Shown here piece by piece: positions 45,392-54,137 of a DNA stretch of 64,000 nucleotides. The stretch covers positions 1 through 64,000 of the forward strand of contig JAHQVJ010000005.1 of assembly GCA_019634415.1 (NCBI GenBank), read 5' to 3'. The stretch is from Myxococcales bacterium. GTDB lineage: Bacteria; Myxococcota_A; UBA796; GCA-2862545. Made by a program: the position numbers and the translations under genes. Each line of letters opens with the position of its first letter. Position 1 is the stretch's first letter. A model generated the notes under the pieces. That model was not told the origin of the DNA, made no database searches, and saw only the letters and a list, made by a program, of their open reading frames with translations.

Positions 45392-47880
45392 GACCCCTCC
45401 GAGGCGCGCTCCCGCCTCACCAGCGGGTGGTTCGGATCGGGATCGGGCCAGATCTCGGCCAGCTGCGCACGATGGCGCGCCTCTGCTTCGGCATCCCCAC
45501 TCGCGGCGGCTCGCCCGGCCAAGCGATGGGCTGCCAGATACCGAAAGTGCTGCCCCATGCCACTCGGAGGGCACTCCTGCAGCACACGCCGCCACTGCGC
45601 CTCTGCCTCCACTGCGAACCCCTCGTCGAGCAGTACGTCCGCTCCGAGCGCCAGTGACTCACAGGTACCGTAGGTGCGCGCGAGGTGGAGGAGCGCGTCG
45701 GGACGACCGCGCAAGCGCTCCTCGTAGGCCGTGAGCACGCCGATGGCAGACACCCGATCCAGCCACGCCACCGAGGCGACGTCCGAGGCCTCCAGCCGCT
45801 GTCGGGCGGCTCGTGCACCCTCGGGATCGCCCCGCAAGGCCGCCTCGAGCCCAGCCATGTACACCGATGACGCCCGCATGGGCTGCGCCACGGTGGCCGA
45901 CACCTCCGGGGCCGCCAAGGCCTCCACCATCTGCGCCCGAGCCCGCTGCATGATGTCGGGATCCTGCAGGTACCAGCCGAACAGGCCGCGCCGCACCTGC
46001 AGATGGGCCAGCAGATCCCAGGCGCGGGCCTGCAACACCACCTCCGACATCTCGGCGAAGGCCTCCTCCCCGGAGGCCGCACGACCCAGGCCCAGCTCCG
46101 TGAACGCCAGGCTCTCGGTGGCCCGCACCCGATCGGCGAGCGCGTGCGCGTCCGACATCAAGGCACGGTACCCCTGCCGCCCTCTCTGTGCGTCTCCCAG
46201 GTTCAAGGCGGCTCGGGCCAGCAGCCCGTGGGCGTCAACGCTGGTGGGATCACTCGCCAAGGCGCGCTGGGCCAGGGCCTGCGCCTCGGGCCAGGCGCCC
46301 TCGGCGGCGCGAACGCGGCCGAGGGCCGCCAGCCCCAGCGGGTGCTCGGGATGCAACGTCAGCAGGGCCTTCGCGTGATGCTCCGCCACCCCCCACTCCC
46401 AGTAGTCGAGCGCCCCTTCGGCTCTCCCCCAGTCCAGCACGGCCATCCCCGGATGGGCTCGCGCTGCGCGCGCACAGATGCGGTCGGCGTCGCTTCCCCA
46501 TCCCAGCTGCATGCAGGCCACCGGGTCCACCAACCATTCCCCACCATGTGCTCGCGAGAGCTCGATCCACACGGTGTCGTCCTGCCCGCCCAGATCCGTC
46601 AGCAGCGCGTCCACCAGCGCACGCAGGGCGACCTGATCGGGAGACGTGTCGGCTCGCGCCGCCGAGAGGTGATCCACCGCTTCCTCGGAGCGCTGCCGAC
46701 AGGCCTCCACCACGCCCAGGAGCGTGGACACGGCAGGCACACCGTCGGTCCTCCGACGCACCGCCGACAGCAGCCGCACCGCCCCGTCGAAGTCCGCCGC
46801 TGCCCAGCGCTCGTGTGCCTGGACGAACGCCGCTTGGGTCTCGGGATCATCGGAGATCGTCGGCGGCTCGGCGACCGATCCCTGTGACCATCCCACTGCC
46901 CCCACCACCGCGGCGCCCACCAGACCAGCGACGCCAACGACCCAGCCCCAGGGCCGTCGACCGCGTCGCGGCTGCGCCTGCGTGTCCGCGCCTTGCGACG
47001 CGGTCGCCATGGTGGGCGGAACGTCCACCATGGGCTCACGAACGCGCCAGGGCCGCCTGCCCGTGAGCACCTGCCGCAGGGTGGCACAGTCGCCGATCCG
47101 CAACGCCGGATCGGGCTGCAGCGCCCCCACGATGGCCGCCACGAACCGCTCGGGAAGCTCCGGCCGCAGCGTGGACGGGTGGGGAAAGAGGCCGTGCGCT
47201 GCTGCGTGAAGCACCGCGAGCACGTCGGACGCCACGAAGGGAGGCCGGCCCGTGCACAGCTCGTACAGCAAGGCCCCCAGGGAGAACACGTCGGCCGGAA
47301 CGCCCGCTCCCGATGGATCCCGTACCTGCTCGGGCGCCATGTAGGCCGGTGTGCCCATGAAGGCGCCGGTCTGGGTGAGCCGCGTGTGGGGCACGAGCAC
47401 GTGAGCCAGCCCGAAGTCCGCCACCTTCGGCACCACGTTGCCCCCCTCCAGCTCCAGCAGCACGTTGCCAGGCTTCAGATCGCGGTGAACCCATCCTGCC
47501 GCGTGGGCTGCGGAAACCCCGTCGAGCACCCCCAGGAACAGCTCCTCCACGGCGGTGAGATCTGGCTCGTGGACGCGCTCGGCGAGGGACGGCCCCTGCA
47601 CCAGCTCGAGCAACAGCGCACAGTGCTCACCATCGTCGATCACGTCGATGAGCTGGACCACGTGGGGGTGCACGAGCGTGGTCAGCGCCACGGCCTCACG
47701 GCGCAGCCGAGCCACCGCCGCAGGCTCCGGATCCATCAGCCGCTTCAGCGCCGCGCGCCGGCCATCGGCGTGCCGCACCTCGTACACCTCGGCCGTGCCG
47801 CCCTTGCCGAGGGGCCGCACCACCTGCCAGCCTCCTGTGCCTCGGAAGCCCGGACCCTGGTCAGCCGGGGGTGGCTCCAC
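45379..47880 (-). CDS. Membrane Ser/Thr protein kinase with TPR tail
   Basis: An 833-residue active Hanks-type kinase: LGKGGTAEVYE at 24-34, Lys46 in AALKRL, HRDLKPGN with D134, K136 and N139, DFG at 155-157 and MAPEQV. All catalytic residues are present, in contrast to the pseudokinase at 28870. One membrane helix at about 311-331 separates it from a C-terminal extracytoplasmic region of about 500 residues rich in Ala, Trp and probable TPR helices. GTG start with GGAGG. It is translationally coupled to the FHA gene. Confidence 0.92.
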   Translation of the reverse strand: MEPPPADQGPGFRGTGGWQVVRPLGKGGTAEVYEVRHADGRRAALKRLMDPEPAAVARLRREAVALTTLVHPHVVQLIDVIDDGEHCALLLELVQGPSLAERVHEPDLTAVEELFLGVLDGVSAAHAAGWVHRDLKPGNVLLELEGGNVVPKVADFGLAHVLVPHTRLTQTGAFMGTPAYMAPEQVRDPSGAGVPADVFSLGALLYELCTGRPPFVASDVLAVLHAAAHGLFPHPSTLRPELPERFVAAIVGALQPDPALRIGDCATLRQVLTGRRPWRVREPMVDVPPTMATASQGADTQAQPRRGRRPWGWVVGVAGLVGAAVVGAVGWSQGSVAEPPTISDDPETQAAFVQAHERWAAADFDGAVRLLSAVRRRTDGVPAVSTLLGVVEACRQRSEEAVDHLSAARADTSPDQVALRALVDALLTDLGGQDDTVWIELSRAHGGEWLVDPVACMQLGWGSDADRICARAARAHPGMAVLDWGRAEGALDYWEWGVAEHHAKALLTLHPEHPLGLAALGRVRAAEGAWPEAQALAQRALASDPTSVDAHGLLARAALNLGDAQRGRQGYRALMSDAHALADRVRATESLAFTELGLGRAASGEEAFAEMSEVVLQARAWDLLAHLQVRRGLFGWYLQDPDIMQRARAQMVEALAAPEVSATVAQPMRASSVYMAGLEAALRGDPEGARAARQRLEASDVASVAWLDRVSAIGVLTAYEERLRGRPDALLHLARTYGTCESLALGADVLLDEGFAVEAEAQWRRVLQECPPSGMGQHFRYLAAHRLAGRAAASGDAEAEARHRAQLAEIWPDPDPNHPLVRRERASEGSWEP

Positions 47881-47904
47881 CGTCGTTCCTCCGCCCGCCC
47901 AAGC

Positions 47905-48675
47905 CTATCGGTCCCGTCGACGCTCCGCGAGCAACGCATCGATCCAGGAACGTGCCGTGTCGATGCAGACGCGCAGCTCCTCGCCACAGCCCGGCAGCGC
48001 CAGCTGCCTCAGACGCTTCCGCACGTCGGGCGGAACGTCCCGGTCCAGGTAGCGCAACCCGAAGTCCCACCGGTCTGGGCAGTGCTCGGCGCGCAACAGC
48101 TCCACCAGGGGCCCGAGCAGGATCCGATGGTACGCCGCGATGGCGGCAAGCACGTCTCCCCGCGCCAGCTCCTTGCCCGGCAGGTGGGCGCAGATCGGGT
48201 GCTTGACGCCCAGCGAACGGATCCGGGCCGCTCGTCGCTGCGCCACCGCCGGATCCACCGTGGGCACCAACAGGTCGTCGCGGTCGAACCACACCACCGC
48301 GGTACCGTGTCGCGTTGGATCGAGGTAGGGCCCCACGCGATCGGGCCGCAACACGCTCAGGTCGACCATGCAGTGCTCGGGCGCGCGGTGCAGCGCGTAG
48401 AAGCGCTGTTGGTAGTCGGCATCGGAGGGGTGCCCCACCGGCCAGGTGTACCGAACGCCCCCCAATCCCCGAAGCGCCTGCTCCACGGTCTCGAAGGTCG
48501 AACCCACGTGCTCGAACGCGCAGACCAGCATCAGATCGACGTCGGACATCTCGTCGGTGCGTCCGGTGGCGTCGCTGCCCCCGAGCCAGGCGGCTCGAAT
48601 CGACGACGCAGGCTCACAGGCCGCGCGCAGGTGCGCGATCAGCTCCGGTCGCGAGATCACGTGTTCCTCACCCAC
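47905..48675 (-). CDS. Nucleotidyltransferase (pol beta-like)
   Basis: A 256-residue soluble enzyme with the nucleotidyltransferase motif LGGSDATG at 31-38 followed by MSDVDL, giving the two Asp metal ligands at 45 and 47. A third acidic residue likely follows at HCMVDLSV. The C-terminal half is helical. Such enzymes add nucleotides to proteins, tRNA or drugs; the target is not clear. The GTG at 48675 overlaps the PDZ gene by 8 bases; a second GTG at 48660 has a better spaced GAGG. Confidence 0.83.
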   Translation of the reverse strand: MGEEHVISRPELIAHLRAACEPASSIRAAWLGGSDATGRTDEMSDVDLMLVCAFEHVGSTFETVEQALRGLGGVRYTWPVGHPSDADYQQRFYALHRAPEHCMVDLSVLRPDRVGPYLDPTRHGTAVVWFDRDDLLVPTVDPAVAQRRAARIRSLGVKHPICAHLPGKELARGDVLAAIAAYHRILLGPLVELLRAEHCPDRWDFGLRYLDRDVPPDVRKRLRQLALPGCGEELRVCIDTARSWIDALLAERRRDR

Positions 48676-49726
48676 CCTTCAGCTCCCGCCGGTCGAGCAC
48701 CATGCGCTCCCGCGAGCCGTCCAATCCCTCCACCACCACGTCCACCTCGGTGCCCACGGGCCCCACCGCCAGCTCCACGAACTCCCTCAGATCGATGTCG
48801 AGGGTGCTGATCCCCGCGATCTCCACCACCACGTCACCCTGCTCGAGCCCCGCATCTTGGGCCGCCGTGCCGGGGAGCACCGCCATCACCTCCACCCCTC
48901 GCTCCGTGGTCTGGATCTGCACACCCAAGCCAGCTCGGGGCAGCTCGGGCAGCTCGAAGTCCACCACCAGCTCCCCGCCGGCCCTGGGATGCACCTCGGC
49001 AGGCTGCGCCTGGGCGAAGAGCATGCCATCGCGGCGGAAGGCGTTGACCACACAGGTGCCCGGCGACACGGACAAGGCGTAGCCCCCGTCCTCGTCGGTG
49101 CGGGCCTGGTTCCCGCAGCCCTCCACGAACACCTTGCCCTCGGGCTGGCCCTCGGCGTTGCGCACGTGACCGGTGATCCAGGCCTGGCTCGCGCTCAGGC
49201 GCACGGGGTCGGGCGCACAGCGCGCGGCGACCCCCGATCCACCGCCCGCCCAGCGCACCTCCACCGGAGCGTAGCCCTCGATGGCGAGGGTGCCGTGGCC
49301 GTCGCCGTCGATCCACGGGAGCGTGGCCACCCCGTCCCGCACCGTCACGAGGCGCCCGTCGTAGGGGATCTCGTCAGCGTCTCCCACCACCAAGTGCCCC
49401 CCTGCAGCGGGAAGCGGGGGCTCCAGGGCACAGCGGGCCTGACCATCGGGGATCCCGGGCGGAGGCGTGGGCAGCGGTTCCTCTGGAAGCGGCCCCGGCG
49501 GAAGCAACTGCTCATCGGGCTCGGGAGCCGTGGCCGGCGGGGCGGGCGGCGCGGTTGGCGTCGACGAAGCCGGCCCCGAGGTGGCCACTGCACGGCTGGG
49601 TCCTTCGTCGTCGGCGGACGCCACGTCCTCCGAGGCGTTCCACCACAGCACGGCTGCCAAGAACAGCAGTGCTGCCAACAGGAACGTGCCGACGGCGACA
49701 CCACGGCGCGAGCGATGTTCGGACAT
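48668..49726 (-). CDS. PDZ-domain membrane protein
   Basis: A 352-residue protein. An N-terminal anchor at about 10-28 is followed by a Pro-rich, low-complexity stretch (about 45-95), a beta-sandwich region with Cys pairs (about 95-240) and a PDZ domain (about 265-345) containing GLGVQI, GTAAQDAGLEQGDVVVEIAG. It therefore sits in the inner membrane with the PDZ outside, probably recruiting a C-terminal peptide. The ATG at 49726 has GGAGG upstream. First gene of the PDZ-nucleotidyltransferase-kinase-FHA operon. Confidence 0.85.
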   Translation of the reverse strand: MSEHRSRRGVAVGTFLLAALLFLAAVLWWNASEDVASADDEGPSRAVATSGPASSTPTAPPAPPATAPEPDEQLLPPGPLPEEPLPTPPPGIPDGQARCALEPPLPAAGGHLVVGDADEIPYDGRLVTVRDGVATLPWIDGDGHGTLAIEGYAPVEVRWAGGGSGVAARCAPDPVRLSASQAWITGHVRNAEGQPEGKVFVEGCGNQARTDEDGGYALSVSPGTCVVNAFRRDGMLFAQAQPAEVHPRAGGELVVDFELPELPRAGLGVQIQTTERGVEVMAVLPGTAAQDAGLEQGDVVVEIAGISTLDIDLREFVELAVGPVGTEVDVVVEGLDGSRERMVLDRRELKGG

Positions 49727-49824
49727 GTCGGTCCTCCAGAGCCGAAGCCCAGGGTCGAGGCGAATCGTAGCGCAGCACGTCGCGCCGGATTCCGTCTCGA
49801 TTCTGCCACGACCCAGGCGCGTTG

Positions 49825-49837
49825 GTGCAATTTGCAC
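49825..49837. promoter_or_regulatory. Candidate operator palindrome
   Basis: GTGCAATTTGCAC is a perfect odd palindrome (GTGCAA-T-TTGCAC) 16 bases upstream of the -35 box of the promoter at 49854. It is AT-richer than its surroundings, and its position fits an activator or repressor site for the divergent genes. Confidence 0.4.
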
Positions 49838-49853
49838 AAGCGTCTGTACACCT

Positions 49854-49882
49854 TTGACGCCCGTCGGAGGCCGCCGTATACC
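49854..49882 (+). promoter_or_regulatory. Sigma70-like promoter for the kelch/protease lipoprotein
   Basis: TTGACG (49854-49859), a 17-base spacer and TATACC (49877-49882) match the -35 and -10 consensus at five and four of six positions. The expected start is near 49889, 25 bases before the ATG at 49914. Confidence 0.55.
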
Positions 49883-49913
49883 GCTCGCATTGTTTCGTTG
49901 AGTTGGAGTTGAC

Positions 49914-52900
49914 ATGGTCCGATCCACCACGGTCGGACGCCGCACACGTGGCCCTCGGGCCTCGACACGCGCATGGGTGTCGGGGATCGCGTTGGTGCTA
50001 GCGGTGTCCTGCAATGACTTCCCGTCGAAGGGGAAGGCCCCACCCCCGCACCTCGTCACCGAAGGGCCGTATACCGTCATCAAGCAACAGGACGCTGGCT
50101 GCAACGGCCGCCCCTCCCCCAGACGCTGGGCGCACATGGCGTACTTCTTCCTGGACGAGGGAGCCATCGCCATCCAAGACGGAGACCGCACCCACCACGT
50201 GGAGCGCGGCTTCTTGCTCTACGGAGGACAGCGCGGGGCCGCGCGCAAGGACGATCTGTGGCTGTACGACCTGACCTTCCGCGGCTTCGGAAGGAGCTCG
50301 CTTGCAAGCGGAGACCCCGAGGATCTCTGCCCCTGGTTCCAGATGACCTCCGACGCCACGCCCACGAGCGGCATCCATGGCGGTGGCATGCAGATCCAGG
50401 GCGACGACGTGGTGCTGTTCGGAGGCGTGGTGCAGGACGGCAGCACCCGGACCATCAGCGCCATCTACAGGGCGAGTCTCCACGACCTACCCAGTGGCTT
50501 CTCGGCGAGTGGCGGCCTGTCGGCGCTGGAGTACGCCGGCGTCATCCAAGCCAGTCCCGGATGTGAGCCAGGTGCCCGCCCGGCAAGCTGCGTGGAGATC
50601 GACGAGAACGGAGTGGAGGGCGACATCGTCGAGCAGGGGGAGATCGGGGACGTGTGCAGCCCGACCCTGAGGAACTTCGTCATTTGCGACTGCCTCAACG
50701 GTCAGATCTTCGCGACACACTGCCCCGAGTCCCCCGAATGCACACCCGACGGCAACAACGACGGAAGCGAGGACTACGCCTACGCCTCCGTGGATGGGCT
50801 CGCCTTCATGGGCTACGGCTCTCGCCTGGGAAATGCGTTCCCCGTGTACGGAGGCATCACGGGGTGCGTGGGCGGGCCGTGCACGAACTGGCAAGCCGCC
50901 TTCGGGTTGTACGAGCCCGACGATCCGAGCGTGACCGCGAGCCCCGTGCTCGAGGCCTTCGGAAACTCGTCTCGGCCCTTCGTGGGCTACGCCTCCTCCA
51001 GCCACAACGTGCACGCGACCTACCTAGAGGACATGTTCGCCGACCAGCGTCTGCGCTACGGCTGGACGCCGTCCATGGGGGTGAGCCACACCGCAGGTTC
51101 GACGCTGGGGCTGGACTTCCATCACAGTCAACGGAGCTGGGTGTCCCACGGAGCGACGGACATCCTCGTGGGCGGCACCTACAACCAGGGGATCTACCCG
51201 GTCTCCGACCACACTGGTGTCCCCCTTCTGGCGACCTATGAGAGCTGCGGGGGCGGTACTCGTGGCTACTGGGGGAGCCAGTCGGACTGGCAACCTGTCG
51301 ACAGCCCCATCCCCGACACCTCCGCCTCGTCGGCACTCCTCGCCGACGATGGCTGGGTCCTCACCTACGACGAGGGGCTCGGCTGGACGACGGAGATCCA
51401 CAGCACCGCCCTGGGGGACGCTCGGTACGATGCCGCCGTCACCCGCTTCGATCGAGACTCCTTCCTCGTCGTCGGCGGCCGGGGCAATGTCTTGGCCACC
51501 GAGTCCGGCACAGCGGTTCACATGGCGGGCACCATCGACTCGGCGGGCACTCTGTTCGTGGATCCCGTCGCCAACACCGAAGACCCCATCCGCCGCTACG
51601 GCGCGAGCGTGGTGCACGACCCGCTGCTCAACGACGCCTTCTACTTCGGTGGCCGCGTCGACGGTGTCGACAGCGCCAAGTACGTCATGCAGGTGCACTC
51701 CGCCACGGGAGCGAAGCCCAACGCCACCAGCGAGTTCTTCGTGGAGGCCTCCGAGGTCGACGTAGTATTCGACGGTGCGTGGCAAGTGGACGCGGCCATC
51801 AAGGTCCGGCACGAGTGCCGAGGCGACACCGACGTCGACAAGCAAGGCTCCCTCACGCTGCGCAGCCCCGACCCCGACGACTGCTTCGCAGAGAACGTGG
51901 CGATCGTGGTGCCCGCAGCCTTCCTGCCCGAGCTGCCCGACCCACAGGTGGACATGCCCGACGTCACGTTCTCCTTTCTGGGCACCGACGGGGAGACCCA
52001 GGGCCTGACCGACGCTGCCCTGCCCGTTCGGCTCGCCTTCGAGGCGGGGGCCCTCGGGACCCGCGTGGTCATGCTTCAGCTACCGAAGGCCATCACCGAC
52101 GGAGCGTACTTCTCGATCCAGATGCGCAGCTTCCCACGAAAGGAGCCCAACACCGAGTACTACAGCTACCTGGACGCACCGCCCCATCAGCTCGCCGAGG
52201 TCCGGTACGACACGAACAACTGGATCGAGCTGATCACGCAGGGATTCCCTCTGTGGGTCACCCGGACGGTGCCCGAGGATCCACGCCACTCCGGAGAGGA
52301 GCTCACCGACGAGGAGTACGTCGCCTTGGCACATGCCCTCGCGAACGACACGCTGGAGTACCCCATTGCGGCCGCGGACGTCCGCATCGACCCCATCGGG
52401 GCGGCCTCCAACTGGACTCCCCTGGCGCCCGGTCAACAGGTGGCGTGCTCCCCCGGCTTCTTCTCCATGCTGGAGCACGCGCCCGAAGGTCAGGCGCCCT
52501 CACTCCAGGCCACCTGCTGGCGCCAGGCGCCCAACAAGCCCGCCGCATTCCCGTCCCGCTTCGTCATGATGGTGATGGACCCGGGCGTGCAGCTGGTCCA
52601 CAGCACCGTGATTCCGGGGCTGAACAACCTGCTGAACGTGTGGGCCCCCACCGCCCACCTCACGCTGGCCGCGAACAACCGGTTGACGGACTACAGCACG
52701 ACCCTGCGAACCAGCGCCTTGGGCGATCTCGAAGACGACGTCGTGTGGCTGGCGGACCGGTTGGCGGTCAATCTGCCCGATCCCCAGCGCGTTCCCGCTG
52801 GCGACATCAACCTGGTGTACCTCCCGTACAGCCCCTCTGGGCCCAACCGACACGGCCTGACTGGCGCTCACATCGAAGGCCTCATCGTCATGAACGCGTT

Positions 52901-54137
52901 CGACGAGACGGGAGATCTCTTCCCCGAGGGAACGAACGCCTCGGATGCCTCCTCCCTGGAGGCCATCACGGTCCACGAGCTGTCCCACATGTGGACTCGC
53001 AAGCATCGCTTCTGCTTCGACGATGCGGAGACCTGCGCCCACACCTTGTGGATCACCGAGGGCCTCCCCGAGTACATGAGGTGGCTCCGCTACCCCCAGG
53101 AGCGAAACAGCATCCTGAGCCCGTGGGTCGCCATCAGCAAGGTGATCGACACCTTGGGAAGCGACGTGCCCGACGCCGACGCCGTTCGCTGCCAGGACCT
53201 CGAGGATCCTCGAAGCGAAGGCTGCCTCGATTCTCTGTTTCACAAGAACTACCAACTGGCGCCGTACGTGGTCGGACAGCTGCACGAGATGTCGCGTTCG
53301 CTGCAGAACGTGGACTTCTGGGAGCACGCCGTGCCGATGCTGCGCACCTCCGACCGGCTGACCCTGCTCTCGAGTCCCCTCGACGCAACGGATACGCAGC
53401 GCTTCGTGGGCATGGCGTCCATGGGACATCACAACCACACCACGATCTATGACCAGATGGTGGCCCGAGGAAGCTACGGCCTGCCCCTGCTCGGCATCAC
53501 CGAGTGGAGCTACACCCCCGCCACCGGCATCGCCAGCGTGCAGATCGAGCAGGTGCAGGTGAACGGCTTCGGCTGGCCCGCCTTCGACGTGGTGCCCTAC
53601 TACTTGGGAAGCGTGCGCCTCGACGCCGGAGCCGGCGACCTGGCCTTCACCACGGCGATCACAGGCCAAGCGAACGGGGCCGGCCACCCCACCAACCGCA
53701 TCTTCGGCGCGTTCAAGGACACCCCCGAGCGCCTCACGTCGGTGGTCGCCACCCACAGCATGGTGGCCAATCCAGCCATTCCCATCACGGGCTCCCCCTT
53801 CCCCGCCGACGTCGCGCTGTACGCCAACGAGCTTCTCCTCGCCGAGCTGACCCCGCAGCGCACCTCGATCGGCCGGGAGGAGCACCTGATCTGGTACCGC
53901 GTGTGCGAGCCCGCCCCACCACCAGCCGTGGCCCCTGGCGCCTGCCAACCCGACGGCGACCTCGACTGGTACGACGACGATCCCCGACCCCAGAGCGAAG
54001 GCTCGGACTGTGACCCTGGCAAGGACACCACACACCCGATGGCGCCCGATGCCCCTGGACCCTGGACGGGTGGAACCCTGGTCACGGGTCCCACCGAGGA
54101 CGTGAACTGCGACGGATGGTGGGGAGGCCTGCTGTGA
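49914..54137 (+). CDS. Large lipoprotein: kelch-like domain plus zinc-protease motif
   Basis: A 1407-residue surface lipoprotein: signal peptide ending in AVSC (Cys33). Residues about 65-620 contain kelch-like repeats (FLLYGGQRGAARKDDLWLYDL, VVLFGGVVQDG). A HELSH zinc motif lies at 1021-1025, with ITEGLPEY giving Glu1049 as third ligand. The gap of 23 residues is longer than in M1 peptidases (18) but the TEG-x-EY context is similar. Near the C-terminus a short Asp/Cys motif (SDCDPGKDTTHP, DVNCDGWW) resembles MopE-like metal-binding stretches. Probably an exported protease or its decayed relative. ATG with GGAG; promoter at 49854. Confidence 0.82.
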   Translation: MVRSTTVGRRTRGPRASTRAWVSGIALVLAVSCNDFPSKGKAPPPHLVTEGPYTVIKQQDAGCNGRPSPRRWAHMAYFFLDEGAIAIQDGDRTHHVERGFLLYGGQRGAARKDDLWLYDLTFRGFGRSSLASGDPEDLCPWFQMTSDATPTSGIHGGGMQIQGDDVVLFGGVVQDGSTRTISAIYRASLHDLPSGFSASGGLSALEYAGVIQASPGCEPGARPASCVEIDENGVEGDIVEQGEIGDVCSPTLRNFVICDCLNGQIFATHCPESPECTPDGNNDGSEDYAYASVDGLAFMGYGSRLGNAFPVYGGITGCVGGPCTNWQAAFGLYEPDDPSVTASPVLEAFGNSSRPFVGYASSSHNVHATYLEDMFADQRLRYGWTPSMGVSHTAGSTLGLDFHHSQRSWVSHGATDILVGGTYNQGIYPVSDHTGVPLLATYESCGGGTRGYWGSQSDWQPVDSPIPDTSASSALLADDGWVLTYDEGLGWTTEIHSTALGDARYDAAVTRFDRDSFLVVGGRGNVLATESGTAVHMAGTIDSAGTLFVDPVANTEDPIRRYGASVVHDPLLNDAFYFGGRVDGVDSAKYVMQVHSATGAKPNATSEFFVEASEVDVVFDGAWQVDAAIKVRHECRGDTDVDKQGSLTLRSPDPDDCFAENVAIVVPAAFLPELPDPQVDMPDVTFSFLGTDGETQGLTDAALPVRLAFEAGALGTRVVMLQLPKAITDGAYFSIQMRSFPRKEPNTEYYSYLDAPPHQLAEVRYDTNNWIELITQGFPLWVTRTVPEDPRHSGEELTDEEYVALAHALANDTLEYPIAAADVRIDPIGAASNWTPLAPGQQVACSPGFFSMLEHAPEGQAPSLQATCWRQAPNKPAAFPSRFVMMVMDPGVQLVHSTVIPGLNNLLNVWAPTAHLTLAANNRLTDYSTTLRTSALGDLEDDVVWLADRLAVNLPDPQRVPAGDINLVYLPYSPSGPNRHGLTGAHIEGLIVMNAFDETGDLFPEGTNASDASSLEAITVHELSHMWTRKHRFCFDDAETCAHTLWITEGLPEYMRWLRYPQERNSILSPWVAISKVIDTLGSDVPDADAVRCQDLEDPRSEGCLDSLFHKNYQLAPYVVGQLHEMSRSLQNVDFWEHAVPMLRTSDRLTLLSSPLDATDTQRFVGMASMGHHNHTTIYDQMVARGSYGLPLLGITEWSYTPATGIASVQIEQVQVNGFGWPAFDVVPYYLGSVRLDAGAGDLAFTTAITGQANGAGHPTNRIFGAFKDTPERLTSVVATHSMVANPAIPITGSPFPADVALYANELLLAELTPQRTSIGREEHLIWYRVCEPAPPPAVAPGACQPDGDLDWYDDDPRPQSEGSDCDPGKDTTHPMAPDAPGPWTGGTLVTGPTEDVNCDGWWGGLL

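Noticed and set aside
45427..45657. Open frames on the plus strand across the kinase gene
   Set aside because: Shadows of the minus-strand kinase; Arg/Ser-rich with no ribosome site.
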